Virus record (IMG/VR): IMGVR_UViG_3300005528_000046
Coordinates: 1 to 64,000 of that record
Origin: a virus
Length of the DNA: 64,000 nucleotides
Reading direction: 5' to 3' (one strand)
This document shows, piece by piece, positions 16,988 through 27,600 of the stretch (positions are counted from its first letter, which is position 1; each line of letters starts with the position of its first letter). The notes under the pieces were generated by a model. The model ran no database searches, was not told the DNA's origin, and was given only the letters and a program-made list of their open reading frames with translations. Made by a program: the position numbers and the translations under genes.

Positions 16988-18010
16988 TTACCAACTAATA
17001 ATTACTACTAAACCATCACCACCGTTACCTCCACGACCTCCGGTAGTACCAGCTCCGCCTCCACCTCCACCACAACCATATCCCCCATCACCACCATTGC
17101 CTCCGGCTGCATTATCAGAAGATCCTCCTCCAGTGCCACCGGTGTTTAAGAATGGCCTCCATAATTTAATTCCAGGACTACCGTTTCCTCCAGGGACACC
17201 GGCTGAACCCGCTGTTCCACCAACTAAAAGATTAGTAGCAGGTGTAATTGTTCCGCCGGCATAATCTACAGCTGTAGGTCCAGATATACTTATATTTCCA
17301 CCAGCAAATCCTGCCTGAGCTGGGGTATTAATTCCGGCGCCGCCCGATCCAGGAGTGGTTGATATTGAAGCCCATGCATTAGCAAAACTAGCGCCAACTG
17401 CTCCGGTATGGACACCGCCGGCGGCACCATTTTGACCTGCATATCCGGCATTTGTAGCTAATATTGTTGCAGAAAATAATCCTGCCTTTCCTATAGGCCC
17501 TAGTGAAGCAATTGTTACAGCAGATCCGCCGCCTCCAAGTCCGCCAGCGGCTGCAGTTGTACCAGCACCGCCCCCTGTACTTGGATTTGCTTGTAATATT
17601 AAGTTAGGTATTACTAGTCCAGAACCAACACCTGTACCTAACGATATATATGAAGAATTTCCAGAGTTACCGGCGTTATTAGCATCGCCGCCAGCTCCAC
17701 CAGCACCTACTGAAATTTTTAATGCATTTGGAAGAAAAATCGCAGGTACCATTAAAGTAGTAACTCCGGCGCCCCCAGCACCACCACCACCTCCTCGAGT
17801 CGTATTTGATGCACCACTTCTACCGCCACCACCGCCGCCACCGGCACCGATACAAAGCATATAAACCATAGTAACACCTTTTGGTTTAATCCATTGTTGC
17901 CAATTCTGTGTTGCTGTAGATGTTACTCCTGTTGAAAAAAACATCTGAACATCCCCGTTAAATTGAGATGTTAAGAATCCAAAATCTGATGGTGACTTCC
18001 CAAATTGCAT
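16988..18010 (-). CDS. Glycine-rich tail adhesin paralogue 2
   Basis: A 340-residue paralogue. It shares the start (SDFGFLTSQFNGDVQMFF, QNWQQWIKPKGVTMVYMLCI) and the end (GCGGGGGGAGTTGGRGGNGG, then DGLVVIISW) with its neighbours. The middle is different and richer in Ala and Val (LIVPNL, AGLFSATILATNAG). Its ATG follows the stop of paralogue 3 by nine bases with AAGGTAAAT as a weak ribosome-binding site. It is likely co-translated with the other copies, giving either a mixed fibre tip or alternative tips; which one cannot be decided here. Confidence 0.75.
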   Translation of the reverse strand: MQFGKSPSDFGFLTSQFNGDVQMFFSTGVTSTATQNWQQWIKPKGVTMVYMLCIGAGGGGGGGRSGASNTTRGGGGGAGGAGVTTLMVPAIFLPNALKISVGAGGAGGDANNAGNSGNSSYISLGTGVGSGLVIPNLILQANPSTGGGAGTTAAAGGLGGGGSAVTIASLGPIGKAGLFSATILATNAGYAGQNGAAGGVHTGAVGASFANAWASISTTPGSGGAGINTPAQAGFAGGNISISGPTAVDYAGGTITPATNLLVGGTAGSAGVPGGNGSPGIKLWRPFLNTGGTGGGSSDNAAGGNGGDGGYGCGGGGGGAGTTGGRGGNGGDGLVVIISW

Positions 18011-18019
18011 ATATTTACC

Positions 18020-19036
18020 TTACCAGCTTACTATCATTACTAAACCATCACCACCATTGCCGCCCCTACCTCCGGTAGTGCCGCCACCACCTCCACCTCC
18101 GCCGCAGCCGTAGCCACCGATGCCGCCATCACCTCCAACTTGATTAGAAGCAGATCCACCTCCACTTCCTCCAGTATTTAAAAATGGTTTAAGTGATTTT
18201 ATTCCTGCGCTTCCATTTCCTCCAATAATGGTCGCGTTACCTGCCGTTCCGCCGGTTATTTTATTAGCTGATGGGGTAAAATTTCCATCATCAAAACTCA
18301 CTACTGCCTGTAAAGAAATATTCCCCCCAGCAAATCCGGTGTTTGCAGTAGTACCAACTCCCGCACCGCCACTACCTCCGCTAAGCGGTGATACGTTAAA
18401 TACGGCAGTTATAGCCGTACCATTAGCCCCAGTTTGTGCACCTCCAGCAGTTCCAGATTGTCCCGCAAATCCTGCATTTAACGCATTTCCATTACCTGGG
18501 AAGAATCCTAGTTTGCTTATAGGTCCATGGACGGCTATTGTTGTTACGGTACCGGCAGCACCGCCACCGCCACCTTGCAATGACGTACCAGTACCTCCAT
18601 TAGTGCCTCCTAGTGCTCGTAATATTAAATTAGGATTTGAAATTCCCGTTGTTAATGATGAACCTAATGATATATACGATGGACCACCTGAAAGTGCTGG
18701 GCTAGAAGATATTCCACCTTGACCACCAGCACCTACTGAAATTTTTAATGAATCTGGTATTAAAATAGCAGGGAGTAATAAAGTAGTTATAGCACCACTT
18801 CCGCCACCGCCGCCGCCTCCTCTAGCATTGCCAGTAGCAGCCGAAAAACCTCCACCACCACCTCCACCACCTCCGATACACATCATATATACCATTGATG
18901 TTCCTTTTGGTTTAGTCCAAGTCTGCCAGTTTTGAGTTTGCGTAGGAGCTATTCCTGTTGGAGTAAATACTTGCACATCACCTTTAAAGCTAGGAGGTAA
19001 AAATCCAAAGTCTGATGGTGAATTTCCGAAAAACAT
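18020..19036 (-). CDS. Glycine-rich tail adhesin paralogue 3
   Basis: A 338-residue paralogue, first in transcription order. It has the same conserved N-terminal block (SPSDFGFLPPSFKGDVQVF, QNWQTWTKPKGTSMVYMMCI) and Gly-rich C-terminus ending DGLVMIVSW. The middle (HGPISKLGFFPGNGNALNAG, FDDGNFTPSANKITG) is closer to paralogue 1 than to paralogue 2. Long proline-rich open frames on the opposite strand are a by-product of the Gly codons. Predicted location is the tail fibre or baseplate tip. Confidence 0.75.
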   Translation of the reverse strand: MFFGNSPSDFGFLPPSFKGDVQVFTPTGIAPTQTQNWQTWTKPKGTSMVYMMCIGGGGGGGGGFSAATGNARGGGGGGGSGAITTLLLPAILIPDSLKISVGAGGQGGISSSPALSGGPSYISLGSSLTTGISNPNLILRALGGTNGGTGTSLQGGGGGAAGTVTTIAVHGPISKLGFFPGNGNALNAGFAGQSGTAGGAQTGANGTAITAVFNVSPLSGGSGGAGVGTTANTGFAGGNISLQAVVSFDDGNFTPSANKITGGTAGNATIIGGNGSAGIKSLKPFLNTGGSGGGSASNQVGGDGGIGGYGCGGGGGGGGTTGGRGGNGGDGLVMIVSW

Positions 19037-19052
19037 AACTATTTCTTACTAA

Positions 19053-19505
19053 TTAATAATCACCACCAAATACTGTTGCTTGCCATCGTTGGTTGGTAGT
19101 TTGTGCAATATGTTGAGAAACTAATATATAATGACTTGATGGTATTGCTATGTTTAATGGTATTTCATAGTATGAAACTGCATTAGTTGAGTTTGCTGTT
19201 GAAATAATTGGTACTGAAATTTCTGCTAATAGATTGGTATCTGAATCGGTGGTAGTTCCTGTGTTCACTGAGCTTAAAAATACTCGAAGTGTAGTTGCAA
19301 CAGAGTTAACTGCTGCAGCTGATGCTACTGGTATAAATCTTACACGTTGTACAAAACTTCCGTTTGCTCCGGCACTAAATGCAAGAAATATATCTGTACC
19401 CACCGTACCTCCTCCAGCAGAACTAACGTTAGCTGCAGTTGTTGTAATTTTTGCTTCACCTACATTTGGTGTTAATGCGAATATTGGACTTGTATTTGCT
19501 GGCAT
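19053..19505 (-). CDS. Small beta-rich tail or fibre protein
   Basis: A 150-residue Thr/Ala/Ser-rich protein without catalytic motifs. It begins MPANTSPIFALTPNVGEAKI and has an internal beta-sandwich-like pattern (AGANGSFVQRVRFIPVAS, EIPLNIAIPSSHYILVSQHI). It sits between the Gly-rich paralogues and the short fibre gene, with its own TATTTATA box 22 bases upstream. Similar small proteins often cap or connect fibres. That role is inferred from the position. Confidence 0.6.
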   Translation of the reverse strand: MPANTSPIFALTPNVGEAKITTTAANVSSAGGGTVGTDIFLAFSAGANGSFVQRVRFIPVASAAAVNSVATTLRVFLSSVNTGTTTDSDTNLLAEISVPIISTANSTNAVSYYEIPLNIAIPSSHYILVSQHIAQTTNQRWQATVFGGDY

Positions 19506-19527
19506 AATTTTTTCTTTTTTATTTTAT

Positions 19528-19536
19528 TATAAATAT
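19528..19536 (-). promoter_or_regulatory. TATTTATA box
   Basis: TGATATTTATAATAAAAT. The TGA is the stop codon of the 240-residue fibre gene, and the box lies 22 bases before the start at 19505. Confidence 0.5.
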
Positions 19537-20258
19537 CAAAATCCAGAAAATGGATACATTGTTTGTGTTATAGCTATAACTTTACCAAAATCCGTTCCTG
19601 CTGAAGGTGTTGAATTTAATGCATATGATGCTGTTAACGCAAATGAAGCTGTTCCTTGTAGTGAACCGGTAAATGAATTTGCTGTAACATTGCCGGTTAC
19701 TGCTAATGTAGATCCATCAAAAGTTGCATTAGATTCTCCATTCAAAGTTGCTGCAGTTCCAGTTGCTGTTACTAAGTAATTATCTGTGTTATTATTTATA
19801 GTTACTCCGCCACCCCCTGGTGCCCATGATGCTGATACTGCAAATGAAGCTGTTCCTTGTAGTGATCCCGTAAAACTGTTTGCTGTTACATTACCAGTAA
19901 CTGCTAATGTTGAACCATCAAATGTTAGATTAGATTCGCCATTTAACTCTGGTGTTGTACCGGTCGCTGTTATTACTCTATTGTTAATGTTACCGGCAGC
20001 AAATGTAGTGCCTCCGCCGCCTCCTGGTGCCCATGATGCTGATACTGCAAATGAAGCTGACACTACTGAGTTTGCACCATATGGCCCATATACTCCAGAT
20101 GCAGTAACAAATGAAGCAGTTGACGCGGTGGTTACTGATCCTAATAAGTTTTGTGCTGTTGTAGCAAAACTTGCCGTACCTTGTAATGATCCCGTTGCAT
20201 CGAGAGATGCTACGGTTAAATTTGTAATACTACCAGAGTCTGTATAAAATATAGGCAT
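19536..20258 (-). CDS. Short tail fibre with repeated GSLQGTASFA modules
   Basis: A 240-residue fibre protein. A module of about 65 residues (NGESNLTFDGSTLAVTGNVT, ANSFTGSLQGTASFAVSASW, APGGGG) occurs twice, spaced by about 200 bases in the DNA, and a shorter GSLQGTASFATTA copy lies near the N-terminus. The GTASFAxxAS stretches also occur in the two giant fibres, which suggests a common trimeric shaft. It ends MYPFSGF. A TATTTATA box lies only four bases from the ATG. Confidence 0.7.
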   Translation of the reverse strand: MPIFYTDSGSITNLTVASLDATGSLQGTASFATTAQNLLGSVTTASTASFVTASGVYGPYGANSVVSASFAVSASWAPGGGGGTTFAAGNINNRVITATGTTPELNGESNLTFDGSTLAVTGNVTANSFTGSLQGTASFAVSASWAPGGGGVTINNNTDNYLVTATGTAATLNGESNATFDGSTLAVTGNVTANSFTGSLQGTASFALTASYALNSTPSAGTDFGKVIAITQTMYPFSGF

Positions 20259-20262
20259 ATAT

Positions 20263-20271
20263 TATAAATAT
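20263..20271 (-). promoter_or_regulatory. TATTTATA box next to fibre start
   Basis: GATATTTATAATATATG. The box lies four bases from the ATG of the short fibre gene, as at the tape-measure start. Confidence 0.4.
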
Positions 20272-20273
20272 CT

Positions 20274-23200
20274 TTACATGTTAAATTCACCCGTACGAAT
20301 TGCTTGCCAAAATACATCGTTAGTAATTGCAACAGAGCTATTTGAATTAATTTTAAATCCAGCAGGGCCGACATCTTGAACGGTCCATGATCTAGCATCT
20401 CCTCCTGTTACAGTTACTGTATATGTACCTGGAAATTGTGTTGCAAATGTTACTGTATAAATTAACGGAGTTCCAGAAAAACTATTTCCTTTTGCAACTC
20501 CAGATTTTACAACCATTCCGTTAACATATGAAGCGGTTGCAGCATATGATGCAGAAGTAGCAAAGCTAGCTGTACCTTGCAATGAACCGGTAATACCAGA
20601 AGTTACACTTAAATTACCCAATACATCAACAGTGGTTGTACTAACTCTAAATACATCAGCTCTTGTAGAATCATTCGCGCCGGCACCTATAACAAAAAGT
20701 GATGTAGTATTGCCATGTTGATTGTATTGTCCAATAACTAGTTGTCCTGACCCAGATGCAATTGTTCCAAGTCCTTCCGCATGCGAGTAATCTCCTAGCG
20801 CAATTGTACTTTGACCTTCAGCATGAGAATATAATCCAATGGTGCGTGTTGAAAATCCTTCGGCGTGAGATGCCTCTCCAATTGTAGTAGTGTCACGTCC
20901 TTCGGCGTGTGAATACGTACCAAGTGCACGAGTGTTAAGCCCTTCAGCATGAGAATAGTTTCCAGCTGCACATGAACCCCTACCTTCAGCATGCGATGAT
21001 AATCCTATAGAAAATACACTATTACCCTCAGCGTGTGAATATTGTCCTAATGCAGTTGAATTTGTACCTTCTGCATGAGCGTGTTGAGCAGCATATGGTT
21101 GGTCTCCAATCCAACTAACCGGAGCATTATCTAGATCGCCAACAACTGCTGTGGTAGTTGTTATGGAAGGATCTTGTAGAAAAATTAACGTTGAAGCACC
21201 ATCAAACGATGCAGAATCTATAACAACAGCTGTTGTACCATATGAATAATCATATAATGTATCATCTAGATACAAATATGATCCATTTGCAAAATAAAAT
21301 GCAATGTCTCCATATGATGCAGATAATGATGCCGTGCCTGCAGTTACCGATGTTGCTAAATATCCATTTGTTCCACCAGTCGATGTAACACTACCTTCAG
21401 TGTGTGAATAATTACCAACCGCTGTTGTAATATATCCTTCTGCATGTGAATATAAACCAGATGCTACCGTAGTTTCGCCATGTTGCAAACTTTGACTTGT
21501 ATGTATGAACGAAAAACTTGCAGTTGCTGCAAATGAACCTGCTTTATTATATTGAATCTCATTGTTGTTTCCTGCTGCTGCTACGTATGAAGCTGTTGTA
21601 GAATTTGTTGCGTTTACAGCCCAACTTGCCGTACCTTGTAATGATCCAGTAAATGTTGATGAAATGGAAGTAGCGTTAGTTACGTTATATCCACCCATAT
21701 TCAAATTACCAGACATTGCACGTGTACCATTGACAAGCAAATACTGCTGATGGTCATCAGCATTTAATCCTAACAAGTTTCCATGCACAGATGATGCATT
21801 TACACCCGCTGCTCGGAATCCAATAATTGGACGTATATCTTGTATTTGTGTAATGTTTGCTGAACCAGATTGTACGTATATAGAAGCTAATGCAACTACG
21901 CCATCAGAAAAATAAGTTGGTGGTGCCGGTAGACCGGCATTCTCTGCTTCAACTAGTGTTGCATATTGACTTGGATTGATTACTAAAAAATATTCCTCAT
22001 CCGGTCCTCGGCCAACTGTATACAAACTATGCTTAGTGTAGTAGGATGCAGACATTGCAACCAATGCACTACCGGAGTTGTATACGTTATTTGGTACTAG
22101 TGTTTGCGATGATTTATTCCAACCAAACGCTCCTGATCCTGATTGGTAGTATTGTGTAAATGCAATTGCACTACCGCCAGTTGGATCATATTCGTTTTCT
22201 CCAAAGTAATACAAACCAGCTGTTACATCAAGTTGACGAGGCGTTATATCTTCCGATACTATACACCCTTGAGCAAATACCGGACCTAATGCATTTCTAT
22301 TAAACTTAGATAATGCATTTGACATATGTGCTGCAAAATATGGACTATTGTCTACTAACTCGATTCCTGTATCATTTGTTACAACGCGGCCTAATATAAT
22401 GTTATGCGCACTAGGAGGTTGTATTGCGTTAGCTGTTAGTGTTGCAGTTTCATCAATGAATATGTAGTTATCGGTATTTGGTGATAAGGTTAGATTGGTA
22501 TCGGCCCAATCAATTCTTTGAAATACTTCCGTACCCATGTTATGTAAATAACCATATCCAGCTGCTGTCGTAATAGTTAAACTTCCGGAAATTGTTATGT
22601 TACCTCCAGACATTACCCCCATCGGACTACCTTCGAAAATTAGTGTCGATGCATCTGTATGAGTACCATCTGCAAATGTTACTGATAATTTTCTTGTAAT
22701 GTCTAATTCACCATCCGTTTCATCTAGAAATGTCCAAAAGAAGTTTTGACTTGCATTAGTTATTTTACTATGATCAGCAGTACCTTGGAATCTGCAAGAT
22801 GCACTAGGATGTAGAATTTCAAAATCATAATTCACTGAATCGTGGATCATGGATCCTACTATATTGAAGCTTGATGAGTTTGCTAAGTTTGGAATATATA
22901 CTGCAGAACCCCAACCTGGCATATCCATTCCTAAACCCTGAAGGTCTGCACCATTTTCAAGTTGAATAGCTACCGAAGTTGCATCTCCTTCACCAATTAG
23001 ACCAGCTGCATAAATATCCATTTCTGCTACACCACCTACAGCATAATTTGCAATTAACCCGGTGGCTCCTATCGGAAACTGATAGTAATTTTCTAAACTT
23101 GCTAATGCTTGATATCCATTTGATGAACTTACAAAACTACCCGTACTATAAACTCCATTATAATCTAAATACTCACCATAAAATTTAGTATCTTGCGTTC

Positions 23201-24650
23201 TTGATATAACTGTAACACACATATCGCAATCGTAAAAAGAAACTTTATGTGCTTGTGCAAAATCTCCAATATCATCTATATATAAAGCAGAATATCCTGC
23301 AGGTGCGTTTGTTAGTGTTAAAAATGATACTTCATTATTAATACCCATCTTAATCAAGTGCTGATTAGATGAGCTTGGGAATATTTGAGTAGTTTGAATA
23401 CTACTACCAACAATACTAACGTACGGTTTGCCGGTTAGATCAATTTCTTTTTCTGTGTATCGACCCGGGCCAACTTCAATTACATATCGATTAGTATCTG
23501 ATGAGTCTGTGATATATGCAACAGATGCACTAATGCTAGTAAAGTCAGCTCCTTTTGTTCCTACCGTAATTCTTCTAGGATCTTGTCCTACTTCATAAAG
23601 TGATGAGCTTAGTGATATTTGTGTTTTTAAGAAGTTATCCGTACCTTGTACTTTACCAGTAGATCCAGAGTGTTCAATTGCAACATCAGTCGTACAGTTT
23701 TCAAAGTTAAGTGCAATTGCATCTATGGATGGACCAGATCCTGTCTGAGGTGCCCAAATACCTTTATCCCAACGTTGAAAGTTAACACCCGTTAGACGTA
23801 GGTTACCTCCATTATATACTTTAAATCCAGTACCTAGAGCTGATCCTGCTGCTCTTGTTAGCAAACATCCATTAACAATAAATGCACAATTAGGAGCATC
23901 GGATAAAGCAAATATTTGATTATTGTCAGATCCTGCTACACCTCCGTTAGTAGAAGTTACATTACGAAGCTGCATTCTACCAATACCAGCACTGCCGGTT
24001 CTTGTTACATGAAATCCTACGTCGAATGATTTATTGAGTTCGGTAAATCCGCCATATTTGACATTGGAACACTGTAATATACAGTTACCATTACTTCCAG
24101 TACCAATAACTTTAGCGTTGGTATAGTTAGTACCAAATCTTACATTTTCAACATATGCAATTGCATTTGTTTGAGGTGTTGTAGGAGATGAATAAATAAT
24201 AGCAGAAGCTGACGGGGCTGTAGATCCTTGTATTTGCATATCAATGATCATTGATTGATCACTCATTATAAAAATACTTGCACTAGGATTAGATGCAGAT
24301 ACTACGGTTGAAATTGAACTATCTCCTTTTACGGCAACATAAGAAGGTACAGTTATTGTATCTTCTATATAGATACCAGGAAATACTTGCACCGTATACG
24401 TATTAGTTGCCGTTGCATCGACTATACTATCAACTGCAGATTTTATTGAAAAGTAATCTGTCTCACTACCCGGTAAACCTACTGTTACTAGATTATCAAC
24501 GTACGTTGTTATACCTGTAAGTCCTGATCCATCACCAAAAAATGATCCAGAAAAAGATCCTGTTACTCCGTTACTTACGTTAAGTGATCCTGTTACCTCA
24601 GAGTTTCCTTCAGAACGGAAACCGTTTTTTATGCGAAATTCATTTGCCAC
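20274..24650 (-). CDS. Large tail fibre with two beta-helix modules and SHAEG repeats
   Basis: A 1458-residue fibre. The N-terminus (MANEFRIKNGFRSEGNSEVT) is followed by GSFSGSFFGDGSGLTGI. Two right-handed beta-helix modules of the pectate-lyase type follow, about residues 50-340 (SIKSAVDSIV, YTVQVFPGIYIED) and 350-640 (SISASVAYI, YVIEVGPGRYTEK). Around residues 1060-1300 there are ten HAEG or SHTEG repeats of 14-16 residues, as in YadA-like trimeric beta-roll heads. A GITGSLQGTASFA shaft and a small terminal domain end the chain. It probably recognises, and possibly trims, surface polysaccharide; no catalytic residues could be assigned. The start is GTG. A near-copy of the TATTTATA box lies 28 bases upstream. 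Confidence 0.8.
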   Translation of the reverse strand: MANEFRIKNGFRSEGNSEVTGSLNVSNGVTGSFSGSFFGDGSGLTGITTYVDNLVTVGLPGSETDYFSIKSAVDSIVDATATNTYTVQVFPGIYIEDTITVPSYVAVKGDSSISTVVSASNPSASIFIMSDQSMIIDMQIQGSTAPSASAIIYSSPTTPQTNAIAYVENVRFGTNYTNAKVIGTGSNGNCILQCSNVKYGGFTELNKSFDVGFHVTRTGSAGIGRMQLRNVTSTNGGVAGSDNNQIFALSDAPNCAFIVNGCLLTRAAGSALGTGFKVYNGGNLRLTGVNFQRWDKGIWAPQTGSGPSIDAIALNFENCTTDVAIEHSGSTGKVQGTDNFLKTQISLSSSLYEVGQDPRRITVGTKGADFTSISASVAYITDSSDTNRYVIEVGPGRYTEKEIDLTGKPYVSIVGSSIQTTQIFPSSSNQHLIKMGINNEVSFLTLTNAPAGYSALYIDDIGDFAQAHKVSFYDCDMCVTVISRTQDTKFYGEYLDYNGVYSTGSFVSSSNGYQALASLENYYQFPIGATGLIANYAVGGVAEMDIYAAGLIGEGDATSVAIQLENGADLQGLGMDMPGWGSAVYIPNLANSSSFNIVGSMIHDSVNYDFEILHPSASCRFQGTADHSKITNASQNFFWTFLDETDGELDITRKLSVTFADGTHTDASTLIFEGSPMGVMSGGNITISGSLTITTAAGYGYLHNMGTEVFQRIDWADTNLTLSPNTDNYIFIDETATLTANAIQPPSAHNIILGRVVTNDTGIELVDNSPYFAAHMSNALSKFNRNALGPVFAQGCIVSEDITPRQLDVTAGLYYFGENEYDPTGGSAIAFTQYYQSGSGAFGWNKSSQTLVPNNVYNSGSALVAMSASYYTKHSLYTVGRGPDEEYFLVINPSQYATLVEAENAGLPAPPTYFSDGVVALASIYVQSGSANITQIQDIRPIIGFRAAGVNASSVHGNLLGLNADDHQQYLLVNGTRAMSGNLNMGGYNVTNATSISSTFTGSLQGTASWAVNATNSTTASYVAAAGNNNEIQYNKAGSFAATASFSFIHTSQSLQHGETTVASGLYSHAEGYITTAVGNYSHTEGSVTSTGGTNGYLATSVTAGTASLSASYGDIAFYFANGSYLYLDDTLYDYSYGTTAVVIDSASFDGASTLIFLQDPSITTTTAVVGDLDNAPVSWIGDQPYAAQHAHAEGTNSTALGQYSHAEGNSVFSIGLSSHAEGRGSCAAGNYSHAEGLNTRALGTYSHAEGRDTTTIGEASHAEGFSTRTIGLYSHAEGQSTIALGDYSHAEGLGTIASGSGQLVIGQYNQHGNTTSLFVIGAGANDSTRADVFRVSTTTVDVLGNLSVTSGITGSLQGTASFATSASYAATASYVNGMVVKSGVAKGNSFSGTPLIYTVTFATQFPGTYTVTVTGGDARSWTVQDVGPAGFKINSNSSVAITNDVFWQAIRTGEFNM

Positions 24651-24678
24651 GTCTTTTCCCTATCCAAGCCTGGTTTAG

Positions 24679-24687
24679 AATAAATAT
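24679..24687 (-). promoter_or_regulatory. Near-copy of TATTTATA box
   Basis: ATATTTATT lies 28 bases before the GTG start of the large fibre. It differs from the consensus in the last base. Confidence 0.4.
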
Positions 24688-24691
24688 ATAT

Positions 24692-27600
24692 TTAGAAACT
24701 TCTTATTATAGTTTTAATTGTCCATCCGGATGTTGCAGCAGACGATGTTAATGCCATATCTCCCCCAATTACAAATACACCTAATGCTAAATCTGTAGTT
24801 GTTCCAAAATCCGTAGTTGTAGTTTCTGTAAAGTTTACATGTGATCCAGACCATATAGATGTTATTTGTCCCGCACGTGCATTACTTCCTGATCTAGCAG
24901 AGTACTCAAACCAAGCTCCATCATATGATGCCGTTGGCAGTGCGTATATTGTTGTAGCTCCGGCATTTGTAGTTACCCATACTGCTGTGCTTAAGAAGTT
25001 ATTTATTATTAGTGATCCGGTAATCTGTGCCGATCCTGTGTATGGGAATGTTGTATCTGGTGCATAAGATGCACTTAGTGCTTGAGATGCATATGAAGAG
25101 CTTAAAGTATATGATGCTGTAGTAGCATTAGTTGCCCAAGATGCTGTACCATATAATGAACCAGTAATGGAAGATGCATTAACAAACGATGCTGTTAAAC
25201 TCTGCGCATTTATACCTTCACTAGCATTTAGAGATCCTGATAAGGAATAACTACCACTTAATGTTTTTGTATTAAACCAATAGGTGCTATCATACATTAA
25301 TAGATCACCGTATGTAGGAGTAGTTAGAGTTACATCCGTTAGTGCATCTAAAGTTGAATTACCTACACCCCCACCAATAATGTTACCAGAACTTCTAAAT
25401 AATCCAGCTTCCCTAAATTCGTAGGATGCAGGTACTGTAAAATCAGCATTTTTCCTCAACAACATGACTCCTATAAAGAGAGCGCTTGCTGCCGTATTTG
25501 GTGCTTCTGAGAACGCTTCTGTTGGTATAGCGGCTAGTGCATCTTCTTTATTTGCATACTCATCATTTCCGTAGTAAACAAACAACGCCTTTGTTGCACT
25601 ATTAGGAAAATAAAACACTCTTTGTATAGTCCAATGGTTTGTAGATACTGTTGTTAAGGTTCCGTTTAGTGAATATTTTGAAGGATCGATTACTGGATAT
25701 CCTACTCCTCCATTAGTATCATAAACCCAACTAGATCCTGATTGGTAGTATCGGAAAATCTTAGAAGTAGTAATACCAGTTGCTTCTGTAATATAGCTTG
25801 GAGCATTTGGATCTACTGTATAGTTTCGGCCGTCAACAAACGATACACCGCCGGCTAAAAATAAACTTCCGGTTGATGATCCACTTGGTGATAACGTATA
25901 TCCAGATATTTTTAACGGACCAAATGCTTTAATAAAATCAAAAGATCTTTGTTTCCATCCATATGCTACACCTGGGAAAGTTTGAACTCCATTTATTGAA
26001 GAACGATTTTGGTGCAGAACAATACCAATTGGAATAAAATTGTTATAATCACCATCAATATATGGTGTTCCTTGTGCTTTAATTACTGCAGTACCTGCTG
26101 ATGAAGATATAGCTACAAATTGTTGATCAAATGATCCACTTAAAGCACTAATACTACTAGTTAAATTTTCCCAGTTTAAATACTCTACTACTGGGTATGG
26201 GTCATTGTTAAATGAACTATTAAGATTTACTACAATACCACTACCACTTGATATTTGATATGTAGTAGAGTTTACTTGTGATATTATACCACCATGTAAT
26301 AAACCTGTATATAGATTACCTTCTAACCAACGTAAACGAGTTACATTATTATAACCTGCCCCATTTTGGCTAAAGTATAAATCTTGGGTTGATCCAGAGA
26401 CGTAAATATAGGAAGCTGATATATTAGAGTTTATATTAGAATTAACTGGATCAAAACGTAAATATCCATTTAAGTCTACATTACCAACAATGGATACAGA
26501 TGCCGATCCAGCAGCAGGTGGATATTGTCCTTGTACTTGCAAACTACCAGATAAGATTGTATTACCTATTAACGTGTTAGATCCGGTAGTAAGTAAACTT
26601 CCAGTTACAATTTGAGTACCAACAAAAGTATTAGTACCAGTAAATGTATTTGAACCAGTTGCATTTATTGACCCGGTTATTTGTACTTCTTGTCGTAGTG
26701 GATTAACATATGATGCAGTTAGTGCATAGGATGATGTAGTTGCATTAAATGCATAACTAGCAGATATAGCATATGATGCCGTTGTTGCGTATGATGATGT
26801 TATTGCATATGATGAACTTAGTGCCGATCTAGCATAACTAGCAGTACCGGCAACTGAACCAGAAAACCATGCGGATGCTGTAGAATTCCAATTTAATACG
26901 TGATCTAAACCATTACTAGCTACTAATTCTCGATTTTCCCAATCAATACTAACACGATTACCTGTTGAAATTAATTCTTTTGTATTCCAATCTGCGGAAA
27001 TACTAATTCCATCAGTATCTATTAACTGTCTACTAGTCCAATTTAAACTATCGGTATTTGTTCCAGAATAAGGATTTTTTAAAATACCAGAGTTCCAATC
27101 GATTGATACTAATGAATACACACTAATTAACTGTCTATTAGTCCAATCGATTGACACAGCTGGTGCACCACCGCCTATTCCGAATAAATCATATGTTTTA
27201 CCTTCAAACCAATCTAAACTTTTAACATAAGGTGTACCCGAACCAGGATCAGGAGTTCTCCAAAGTTGATTAAATGCCCAATCTACAATAAGGTATGAAG
27301 AACCGGCATAATCAGGTATACTTAAACCATGTCCGATCCAATCAACTGTAGCTATATCTGCTACCCCATCATTATATAATAGCTGTCTATTAGCCCAGTC
27401 AACTGATTTAGTATTGTTTTGATCTTTTAATATTTTAGTATTTGTATCTAATATTGTATATGTACCATCATTAACAAACAAAGATCCGGTAAATTGATGT
27501 GTATCATCTGAGGTATTACCAAATTTAGTTGAACCGGATGTAAATATTACGGATGATGTTTCATATGTAGTATATAATAAAGAAACTGATGCTGTTCCGT

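Larger units (their letters stand above)
16003..19036 (-). repeat. Three tandem glycine-rich paralogous genes
   Basis: Genes at 16003-16983, 16988-18010 and 18020-19036 share both ends and differ in the middle. They are separated by only 4 and 9 bases. This is a direct tandem triplication with diversification, and the shared GC-richer ends are potential recombination points. Confidence 0.85.

Noticed and set aside
15986-18722. Long plus-strand open frames rich in proline over the glycine-rich genes (for example 15986-16246, 16965-17264, 18228-18722).
   Set aside because: They are the complement of GGN codons in the minus-strand genes; low-complexity Pro/Ala product, no ribosome-binding site and no conserved start.
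19234-20247. Plus-strand open frames of 150-180 codons over the small beta protein and short fibre genes.
   Set aside because: Low-complexity Val/Ala/Pro products that mirror the Thr/Ala/Gly repeats on the other strand; the minus-strand frames have start signals and known repeats.
20750-21465. Direct repeats in DNA of the large fibre, considered as a CRISPR or other array.
   Set aside because: The repeat is in coding frame, encodes SHAEG units, and the period fits 14-16 codons; no spacer structure.
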